This document shows positions 14,271-20,308 of a stretch of 20,308 nucleotides of DNA, in pieces. This stretch comes from JABCPE02 sp963506915. GTDB taxonomy: Bacteria; Bacteroidota; Bacteroidia; Flavobacteriales; Weeksellaceae. The DNA lies in NCBI GenBank assembly GCA_963506915.1, contig CAUORE010000030.1:1-20308 (forward strand). The letters are read 5' to 3'. Below the pieces are notes generated by a model. The model ran no database searches and was not told the origin of the DNA. It was given only the letters and a program-made list of their open reading frames with translations. The position numbers and the translations under genes were made by a program. Positions within the stretch are counted from its first letter, which is position 1. Each line of letters begins with the position of its first letter.

Positions 14271-15251
14271 ATGGGAGGTTTTAGGAAACTTTTATTTATA
14301 GGACATTCATTGGTCTTGCTTCTTCTTTTAGGGGCAAGTCTTAATGCCTATATTCCTCCGAGTAAATTAGTGTTTCTCAATTTGTTGTCGCTTATTTTTC
14401 CTATTTTGCTGATTGTACATGCTGTTTTTACTTTGTTTTGGTTGATAAGCAGACGGAATAGGGCTTTTGTCTTTTTGATTGGTTCTATTTTCTTGATTTC
14501 TCCTGTGCAAAGGTGGTTGAACTATACTTCTTCATCAAGTGAAAATGCAGATGTAAAAGTGATGACCTACAACACCAAAACCATAGAGCCAGAGAAAACA
14601 GAATTCCTAAATCAGCAGCAGGTAGATGTTTTGCTACTGCAGGAAAGTGGCTGGGGAGAGAGTAAAAGGTATGAACTTTCTAATTTTAAACATCGTGCAA
14701 ATTCGGAAATAGTCAGTATTTATTCTAAATTTCCTATTCTCAGCCAAAAGCATGTTTCTACAAGCAGCATAGGGCATGCACTCTGTGCAGATATAGCAGT
14801 GAGGGATAAAGTTATCCGCTTCATTACGGTGTATTTAGAGCCTTTCCAGCTGACCAAAGACATGATAAAGCCGACCTACGAACTCGCTGAAAATGAGAAT
14901 AAATTCAGTGCTTTGCTTAGAAAATTTCTTCCTGTTTTTAAAATCCATCAAAACCAAATTCAGGAGATAAAAAAACTCATCACAGAGTCTCCTTATCCAG
15001 TTGTTTTAGGAGGAGATTTTAATGCCATGCCCAGTTCTTATGAATATTATCAAATTTCCGAAAGTCTTACGGATGCCTTCGTAGAGGCGGGAAATGGAAG
15101 TGCAACGAGTTTTCACGATTATAAATTCCCTATAAGAATAGATTATATTTTTTCTTCAAAATCTCTGAAAGCGGTGAATTATTTCGTGAATCGGGAAATA
15201 GGCTATTCTGACCATTTTCCTGTTTTTGCAGATTTTCATTTTGAGAAATAA
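14271..15251 (+). CDS. Membrane-anchored endonuclease/exonuclease/phosphatase (EEP) family protein
   Basis: 326 residues. Three N-terminal hydrophobic segments (about 7-27, 33-57, 64-79) anchor a C-terminal EEP hydrolase domain (from about 93). The domain shows the family residues in order: MTYNT (Asn101), LLLQESG (Glu125), VVLGGDFNAMPSS (Asp249 and Asn251), RIDYIF (Asp291) and YSDHFPVFADF (Asp314, His315). These bind the metal ion and attack a phosphodiester or phosphomonoester. With the domain attached to the membrane and likely facing outside the cytoplasm, the substrate could be a lipid or an extracellular nucleic acid; the sequence does not decide. It is the fourth gene of the operon, one base after the rhomboid stop, and the mutL-rhomboid-EEP order recurs in Flavobacteriia. 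Confidence 0.93.
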   Translation: MGGFRKLLFIGHSLVLLLLLGASLNAYIPPSKLVFLNLLSLIFPILLIVHAVFTLFWLISRRNRAFVFLIGSIFLISPVQRWLNYTSSSSENADVKVMTYNTKTIEPEKTEFLNQQQVDVLLLQESGWGESKRYELSNFKHRANSEIVSIYSKFPILSQKHVSTSSIGHALCADIAVRDKVIRFITVYLEPFQLTKDMIKPTYELAENENKFSALLRKFLPVFKIHQNQIQEIKKLITESPYPVVLGGDFNAMPSSYEYYQISESLTDAFVEAGNGSATSFHDYKFPIRIDYIFSSKSLKAVNYFVNREIGYSDHFPVFADFHFEK

Positions 15252-15309
15252 GGGATGATTTATAAACATTGTTTTTTTACTTTAAATCAAGTTTTAAAAT
15301 TTTTCTTTC

Positions 15310-15381
15310 ATGAAATTTTTTATTATACTTGTAATTTTACTTTTGGGTATCAGCAAAAACTTTTTTAATAATTATAAGTGA
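15310..15381 (+). CDS. Possible 23-residue hydrophobic peptide directly before pcm
   Basis: An ATG at 15310 opens a 23-codon frame, MKFFIILVILLLGISKN and six more residues, ending in TGA exactly at the base before the pcm ATG. It looks like a single membrane helix with a basic start. The stop-start contact would permit translational coupling. Against it: a TAnnTTTG element for pcm lies inside the frame (15338-15345), and short hydrophobic frames arise easily in AT-rich DNA. Confidence 0.3.
   Translation: MKFFIILVILLLGISKNFFNNYK
15338..15345 (+). promoter_or_regulatory. -7 element (TACTTTTG) for pcm
   Basis: Exact TAnnTTTG match on the plus strand. Transcription would start near 15350 and leave a leader of about 32 bases for pcm. 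No TTG lies at the expected -33 distance, so support is partial. Confidence 0.45.
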
Positions 15382-16032
15382 ATGAAAGACAGCTTTGTAC
15401 ATAGAGGGAAAAGGAAACTGATGGTGGAATATCTTCGGGATTCGATGAAAATTCAGGATACAAGGACTTTGGAGGCTATGAATTCCGTGCCTCGTCATCT
15501 CTTTTTAGAAAGTGTTTTTGTGGATTTTGCCTATGAAGACAGGGCTTTTCCTATCGCTGCCAATCAGACTATTTCCCATCCTTCCACGGTCGCGAAACAG
15601 ACGGAATTACTCCAAGTAAAACCAGGTGAAAAAATTCTAGAAATAGGGACAGGAAGCGGCTATCAGACGGCTGTTTTGGTAAATATGGGAGCAGAAGTGT
15701 ACACCATAGAGCGGCAGAAAGATTTGTATGATTTTTCTACAAAAATTTTAGCTAAAATTCATCATCAGCCTGTATATCAGGTTTTTGGTGATGGATTTGC
15801 AGGGCTTCCTGAGTTCGCTCCGTTTGATAAAATCTTGGTTACCTGTGGCGCGGAGGAATTGCCTTTGGAGCTTTTGAGACAATTAAAAGTCGGTGGATTC
15901 ATGATTATTCCGCTCGGAAAGTTAGAAGAACAGATTCTTACCAAATTCACAAAAGCCTCTGAAAATCACATAGAAAAAGAAGAGTTCGGAGCGTATAAAT
16001 TTGTCCCAATGCTGGGCAGTACCAATCAATAA
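15382..16032 (+). CDS. pcm: Protein-L-isoaspartate O-methyltransferase
   Basis: 216 residues, the usual size. PCMT uses S-adenosylmethionine to methylate L-isoaspartyl residues and so starts repair of aged proteins. The substrate-side segment ANQTISHPSTVAKQTELL (60-77) corresponds to the family box ISQPYxVAxMTELL with His and Ser in place of Gln and Tyr. The SAM site is KILEIGTGSGYQTAVL (84-99). Motif II appears as VYTIERQ (about 106-112) and the post-motif region as FDKILVTCGAEELPLELLRQLKVGGFMIIPLG. The start ATG at 15382 follows directly on a TGA of a tiny frame. It converges with the dcp-like gene on a shared terminator. The changed substrate box is probably a lineage feature, not a defect, since the rest is intact. 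Confidence 0.95.
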   Translation: MKDSFVHRGKRKLMVEYLRDSMKIQDTRTLEAMNSVPRHLFLESVFVDFAYEDRAFPIAANQTISHPSTVAKQTELLQVKPGEKILEIGTGSGYQTAVLVNMGAEVYTIERQKDLYDFSTKILAKIHHQPVYQVFGDGFAGLPEFAPFDKILVTCGAEELPLELLRQLKVGGFMIIPLGKLEEQILTKFTKASENHIEKEEFGAYKFVPMLGSTNQ

Positions 16033-16065
16033 AAAAGTCCTTTCTAATATCAAAAAGGACTTTTT
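16032..16065. terminator. Bidirectional intrinsic terminator between pcm and dcp
   Basis: AAAAAGTCCTTT (16032-16043) and AAAGGACTTTTT (16054-16065) form a 12-bp stem with a 10-base loop. The T-tract after the stem ends pcm transcripts on the plus strand, and the complementary A-tract serves as the U-tract for the convergent dcp-like gene. The pcm stop codon touches its first base. Confidence 0.88.
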
Positions 16066-16078
16066 ATTTGTATTTAAA

Positions 16079-18208
16079 TTATTTCGTAAAACCTTTATCT
16101 TTTAGCAATGCTTTCAGGCTTGGTTTTCTTCCCGCGAAATCAGAATAAGCCTTGTCATAAGGGAGTGTGTTCCCCACAGAAAGGATGTATTTACGGAAGT
16201 GGTCGCCATTGGCTCTGGTCATTCCGCCGTGCTGAGTAATCCAGTCCCAAGCATCAGAAGTCAGCATATCACTCCATGTGTAAGCATAGTAGCCAGAAGC
16301 GTAGCCTCCGCCCCAGATGTGCGCAAAGTAAGGAGAGTGGTATCTCGGTGGCACCTGTGGCAGGTATAGACCGTATTTTTTCAGGGCTTCTGTTTCAAAC
16401 TCTGTGGCAGGTTTCAGTTGGTTTTCGTTGGTAATGCTGTGCCATGCCATATCCACCGCTGCTGAGGCAAGGATTTCCGTAGAAGCAAATCCATTGTTAA
16501 AAGTAGCTGCTTTTTTCATCTTTTCTACCAATGCCTGTGGGATAGGCTCTTTTGTTTGGTAGTGGATAGCGTAGTTTTTCAAGATTTCAGGCTCAAGGGC
16601 GAAAAATTCGTTGATTTGAGAAGGAAACTCCACAAAGTCCCTTGCTACGCTCGTTCCTGAAAGGGTAGCATACTGCTGATTAGCAAACAATCCGTGCAAG
16701 GTATGCCCAAACTCGTGGAACATCGTAGAAGCCTCATCAAAGCTGACAAGCGCTGGTTTTCCATCGGCTGGTTTTGGGTTGTTCAGTACATTTACGATTA
16801 CAGGTTTTTGCCCAAATAGTTTAGATTGTTTCACAAAGCTGTTCATCCATGCGCCGCCTCTTTTGCTGTCTCTGGAGAAGAAATCTACATAGTAAAGCGC
16901 CATAGATTTACCATCCTTGTCAAAGATTTCATAAACCAATACATCTGGGTGATATACAGGCAGGTCGGTTCTTCTTTTAGCTGTGATTCCGTAGAATTTT
17001 TCAGCCGCGAAGAAAATCCCTTTCTCCAAAACAGTTTTCACTTCAAAATAAGGCTTGATTTCGTTTTCGTCTAGGTCATATTTAGCCTTACGCACTTGCT
17101 CTGCATAGTATGCCCAGTCCCATGGTTCTAGGGTAAATCCACCTTTTTGCTCATCGATGAGTTTTTGGATTTCTTTGGCTTCTTCTTTGGCTTTTTCTAC
17201 GGCTGGTCTTCCTAAATCAGCAAGGATTTTCTGAGCTGCTTCAGGTGTTTTTGCCATTTGGTCTTGAAGTTTCCATTCCGCAAATGATTTTTTACCTAAA
17301 AGCTGAGCTTTTTTCAGATTAAGAGCCGCCATTTTTTCTATGATGCTTCTCGTGTCAGCAGAGTCATTTTTCTCTGCTCTTGTCCATGAAGCTTTGAAGA
17401 GTTTTTCTCTCGTAGCGCGGTTGTGAAGGCTCGGCAGAAGTGGATGCTGAGTGGTGTTATGCAGGACGATGAGGTATTTCCCATCTTTTCCGATGCTTTT
17501 GGCAGCATCAGCGGCAGCTTTTATTTGGTCAGTTGTCAGCCCGTCCAGTTCCTTTACATTTTCTACAAGAAGTCCATTGTTTTTTCTAGCTTCCAAAAGT
17601 TTAGCTGAAAACTCTGTGGAAAGTCCTGCCAATTGGGAATTGATGGATTTTAGCTCTTCTTTTTTTGCTTCAGAAAGATTTGCTCCAGAAAGCTCAAATA
17701 CTTGTCTGTAATATTCCACCAAACGGCGACTTTCCGCATCTAAATTGGCAACGGGAACTTTTTTGATTCTTTCGTATAATTTAGAATTAAGATGAATTTT
17801 ATCAGTGTGTGCAGAGAAAATAGGCGCAAATTCTTTTTGAATTTTTTGCATCTCTGGATTAGACATAGAGCCCATAAGGTTGTAGAAAATAGTCTGAGCT
17901 CTTTTAAGAACTTCTCCGCTTTTTTCTAATGCCAGAACTGTGTTTTCAAAAGTCGGCTGTTTCTTATTATTGGCAATTTTTTCGATTTCTGCTTCATGAA
18001 CTTTTAATCCGTATTCAAAGGCAGGTTTGAAATGCTCCGTCTTTATTTTATCAAACTGCGGTGCCTGATATTGCAGCGGACTTTTCGTAAGGAAAGGATT
18101 TCCCTTTAAATCTGGCGTTACTTTTAAAGTTTTGTCTTGTGCATTCATTGTTGAAATAGTTCCTGCTCCCAAAGAGGAAAGCAGCATAATAGATGTAATA
18201 TTTTTCAT
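16079..18208 (-). CDS. dcp: Exported M3 metallopeptidase, peptidyl-dipeptidase Dcp type
   Basis: 709 residues. Dcp removes dipeptides from the C-terminus of peptides using zinc. The zinc motif HEFGH is at 498-502 within TMFHEFGHTLHGLF, and the third ligand is probably Glu527 in RDFVEFPSQ. The substrate-side segment HIWGGGYASGYYAYTWSDML near 630-650 is typical of Dcp/M3 enzymes. The N-terminal third is the helical M3 domain (FENTVLALEKSGEVLKRA...). The first 23 residues, MKNITSIMLLSSLGAGTISTMNAQ, form a signal peptide, so this version acts outside the cytoplasm, unlike E. coli Dcp. It stands alone, convergent with pcm, and shares its terminator. Oligopeptidase A is the closest alternative, but the exported form and length favour Dcp. 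Confidence 0.93.
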   Translation of the reverse strand: MKNITSIMLLSSLGAGTISTMNAQDKTLKVTPDLKGNPFLTKSPLQYQAPQFDKIKTEHFKPAFEYGLKVHEAEIEKIANNKKQPTFENTVLALEKSGEVLKRAQTIFYNLMGSMSNPEMQKIQKEFAPIFSAHTDKIHLNSKLYERIKKVPVANLDAESRRLVEYYRQVFELSGANLSEAKKEELKSINSQLAGLSTEFSAKLLEARKNNGLLVENVKELDGLTTDQIKAAADAAKSIGKDGKYLIVLHNTTQHPLLPSLHNRATREKLFKASWTRAEKNDSADTRSIIEKMAALNLKKAQLLGKKSFAEWKLQDQMAKTPEAAQKILADLGRPAVEKAKEEAKEIQKLIDEQKGGFTLEPWDWAYYAEQVRKAKYDLDENEIKPYFEVKTVLEKGIFFAAEKFYGITAKRRTDLPVYHPDVLVYEIFDKDGKSMALYYVDFFSRDSKRGGAWMNSFVKQSKLFGQKPVIVNVLNNPKPADGKPALVSFDEASTMFHEFGHTLHGLFANQQYATLSGTSVARDFVEFPSQINEFFALEPEILKNYAIHYQTKEPIPQALVEKMKKAATFNNGFASTEILASAAVDMAWHSITNENQLKPATEFETEALKKYGLYLPQVPPRYHSPYFAHIWGGGYASGYYAYTWSDMLTSDAWDWITQHGGMTRANGDHFRKYILSVGNTLPYDKAYSDFAGRKPSLKALLKDKGFTK

Positions 18209-18278
18209 AAATGATAAATTTTTGTTATAAATGTGTGTAAATATACAAAAAAAATGAATAAAAAATATTAAAATGAAA

Positions 18279-18304
18279 AAAAACTACCCAAAAGGGCAGT
18301 TTTT
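18279..18304 (-). terminator. Intrinsic terminator after the membrane 'recombinase' gene
   Basis: On the minus strand AAAAACTGCCC, a TTTT loop and GGGTAGTTTTT form an 11-bp stem with one G-U pair and a T-run of at least seven. It starts 2 bases after the stop of the minus-strand gene at 18307 and separates it from the dcp-like gene. Confidence 0.8.
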
Positions 18305-18306
18305 GT

Positions 18307-20308
18307 TTAATGATGAGTTTTGTTATCTTGAATCAAATCTTTTGAAGCTTCATCTAGTTCCGATTTTAGTGGGATGAAGAATCGCAGAGGATTTTTGATA
18401 AAATATTTTAAAATAGATTTGTAAATTATCGTTAATTCTCCAAAATTTACTTTTCTGGAACGGAAAGCCAATAACATGGACAGTCCGAAACTTACGATGA
18501 AGTTGAAAGCACCAATCAGGAAAATGGTAACCAATGAAATCACAAAAGTGTAAGTATCAATATCAAACCCTTTTCCGTAAAGAGCCAGCGCAAAATTCCC
18601 TGCCGAGAAAGTGATGTGGCGGATATCCAAATCCAAACCAAGGAAAACACCCAAAGGCGCGATAACGCCTAGGAAAATCCCAAACCAAAAATTGGAAATA
18701 ATTCCAGCCCAGTGTTTTGTGTAGAAATCGGAGAGTTTCTTGGAATTTTTTGCTCCGATGACTTGGTTTAGGAAAGGGCTTTGGGATATTCTCTCAGGAA
18801 CTTGGTTGAAAATAGAGCTGTTGCTGATATTTCCAGAAATAATCCCAGAAATAAACAAGAAAAATCCAGCGATACAAGCGTGAAGAATCGCCTTGGATTC
18901 GATAGGGTTGAGATCTTTCAGAAGTTTATCAGCCTTTGCAACAGCAAAATTTTTATCTAAAAACCAGTCCATTCCGTAGATGATAGCCAGCGCCACAGGG
19001 AAAGACCAAAGGACATTTCCCACGAAAGCGATAAACTGCGTTCGCGAAAGTTTAGCAACGAGGTTAGCAAATTCCTTGTAGTTTTTATCAGAACTGCTTT
19101 CATCAGAGAGGACTTTTGCCATCGTGGCAGCGGTCATCGCTGGTTGTTTCGTAGCCAAAGTAAATCCAAGCAGATAAATGATGATAAATCCAAAAGCGTA
19201 GTTCAGTGAATACAGCACCGCGTGGGAAAATTCGCTTCCGTGGCTGTAGCTCATCATCATTTTGAAAATACATAGAAAACCTACAATAATCCCGCCGCCA
19301 CTCGCTTTCCAGAACATTTTTAGGTATTCTTTCGATGAGGTAGCGATGTAATGAGTTCCCGTTTCTGCCGTGTGGGAGGTGATGAGGTGAGAGATGAGTC
19401 TCGTGCTGTCATCGATGAGTTCACGGACATTGTTTCGGTGTGAATTGTATTTTAATGTATTGGAAACCAGATTTTTAGAGTTAGTTAATACATCTTCCTC
19501 ATTATCAACTACAAGAATAGGAATAATATCCTGAATTCTCCTTAATTGCTGGCGAATTTTGAGCAGGGATTGGTTGATTTTACTAGAAATTCCGAATTTA
19601 GAGGCGTTTTTAAAAGCCTTATCCACGAAATCTAAACACTGCTGAAGATAGATTTTAATTTGCTTATAATCAACATCTTTAGAGTTTATCTGTAGATTTT
19701 CATCTTCTTTGAAACGCCCGATGAGAGAGTCCAATTCGCTCTGAAGGGCTACAAATGGGTTGTCAAAGTTCTTATACTCAGGAACCATCTTTGCAATTCC
19801 AGCTTCTAGTGCGTTTCCTACACTTCTCAGCGCCAGTATGTTAGCGGAAATAAGCAGCTCTTTTTTTACTTTCGGAAGAGTGCTGATTTTTTCTATTTCC
19901 ATCAGTTTGAAAAACTCGCTTCCGTCCTCTGGGTTGATGTTTTTTATGTAGTTAGAATCAGATTTAGGATTAAATAAAACCTTGGAAATAATGTACGAAA
20001 TAGTGTTTTCGTCCTCTACAGGCGGAAGAAATTTGTATGAAATTCTTTTCTTCAGCTCTGGGAAGAAGGCATTTTCGGATAAAATATTAGCATCTGTAAG
20101 AGCTTTCGCAAAGGATTTATTTGAGAAAAGAATAAATAAATAATCTCGGAAGTTGTTCTTTATCTCTTCATTGTTTTTTAGATAAGCCAAAAACACTTCG
20201 AAATTGGTTCGTTTTAGACTTTGGAAAAGCTCGCGCATAGGCTGTACAGACCCCAAAGTGTAAGGCTCGGAAAAATATTTTTTAAGAACAGTATCAAAAC
20301 TTTCTTTA
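18307..20308 (-). CDS. Membrane protein of the Gcr/COG4389 'site-specific recombinase' family (5' end missing)
   Basis: The frame is open to the right edge, so the start lies outside the window. 666 residues are visible. A TTG at 20256 could be taken as a start, but KESFDTVLKKYFSEPYT reads on upstream without a stop, so that start is not convincing. Counting from that TTG, residues 1-315 are helical and charged. About six membrane segments follow (318-336, 346-366, 408-428, 456-476, 518-541, 568-598). The segment THYIATSSKEYLKMFWKASGGGIIVGF (about 301-327) resembles the family named after the gonococcal Gcr recombinase. I see no recombinase catalytic pattern (neither Arg-His-Arg-Tyr nor resolvase Ser), and a protein with this many membrane helices is unlikely to recombine DNA. 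The family name should be read with caution. It ends in its own terminator. Confidence 0.75.
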   Translation of the reverse strand, partial: KESFDTVLKKYFSEPYTLGSVQPMRELFQSLKRTNFEVFLAYLKNNEEIKNNFRDYLFILFSNKSFAKALTDANILSENAFFPELKKRISYKFLPPVEDENTISYIISKVLFNPKSDSNYIKNINPEDGSEFFKLMEIEKISTLPKVKKELLISANILALRSVGNALEAGIAKMVPEYKNFDNPFVALQSELDSLIGRFKEDENLQINSKDVDYKQIKIYLQQCLDFVDKAFKNASKFGISSKINQSLLKIRQQLRRIQDIIPILVVDNEEDVLTNSKNLVSNTLKYNSHRNNVRELIDDSTRLISHLITSHTAETGTHYIATSSKEYLKMFWKASGGGIIVGFLCIFKMMMSYSHGSEFSHAVLYSLNYAFGFIIIYLLGFTLATKQPAMTAATMAKVLSDESSSDKNYKEFANLVAKLSRTQFIAFVGNVLWSFPVALAIIYGMDWFLDKNFAVAKADKLLKDLNPIESKAILHACIAGFFLFISGIISGNISNSSIFNQVPERISQSPFLNQVIGAKNSKKLSDFYTKHWAGIISNFWFGIFLGVIAPLGVFLGLDLDIRHITFSAGNFALALYGKGFDIDTYTFVISLVTIFLIGAFNFIVSFGLSMLLAFRSRKVNFGELTIIYKSILKYFIKNPLRFFIPLKSELDEASKDLIQDNKTHH

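Noticed and set aside
15562..15612. Changed substrate box in Pcm (ISHPSTVAKQTELL) as a sign of lost activity
   Set aside because: The SAM site and all other blocks are intact, and the change looks like a lineage variant. Not enough to call it unusual.
20254..20256. TTG as start codon of the right-edge membrane protein
   Set aside because: The same frame continues upstream to the window edge with protein-like content (KESFDTVLKKYFSEPYT), so the true start is probably outside.
1..20308. tRNA, rRNA or known riboswitches
   Set aside because: No stretch showed a tRNA T-loop/anticodon pattern, rRNA similarity or a riboswitch consensus by reading. A covariance-model scan was not possible here.

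Overview
The window looks like chromosomal DNA of a flavobacterium, most likely family Weeksellaceae (Chryseobacterium/Riemerella/Bergeyella relatives). The reasons are low GC, promoters of the Bacteroidota type (TAnnTTTG) instead of -35/-10 boxes, many short signal-peptide and lipobox proteins, a eukaryote-like type 2 isoleucyl-tRNA synthetase, a DUF3078 outer-membrane protein, and housekeeping gene orders usual for Flavobacteriia (ileS - traR/dksA-like - lspA; mutL - rhomboid - EEP). The species cannot be named from the sequence alone.

Layout. At 1-251 (minus) lies the first 83 codons of an exported surface-type protein that runs off the left edge. From 7339 down to 354 (minus) runs a seven-gene housekeeping cluster: ileS, a DksA/TraR-like regulator without a zinc site, a lipoprotein of unknown function, lspA, a SanA/DUF218 envelope protein, tcdA and rnpA. 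A strong intrinsic terminator (7416-7450) separates it from the next unit.

From 10283 down to 7491 (minus) is an AT-rich accessory island of five small genes, all encoding exported proteins (three with a signal peptidase I type leader, two with a lipobox). Three neighbours share a C-terminal motif and look like diverged tandem paralogues. A 74-76 bp direct repeat, which reads as the 3' end of a lost gene, sits 13-14 bp before two of the start codons. The last gene is split by a one-base frameshift in an A9 tract just after its lipoprotein leader. The arrangement resembles an array of orphan immunity genes beside fragments of a lost polymorphic-toxin gene, but no toxin domain is visible, so this is a hypothesis.

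From 10645 to 15251 (plus) is a compact operon: DUF3078 protein, mutL (endonuclease motif lost), rhomboid protease and an EEP-family hydrolase. It is driven by a near-consensus promoter that would give a leaderless or almost leaderless mRNA. pcm (plus) and the dcp-like M3 peptidase (minus) converge on a bidirectional terminator. At the right edge (minus) is a large membrane protein of the family named 'site-specific recombinase' (Gcr/COG4389), open to the window end.

The most interesting points are the A9 frameshift, the altered class I signature (GIHH instead of HxGH) in IleRS, and the repeat plus exported-paralogue island.
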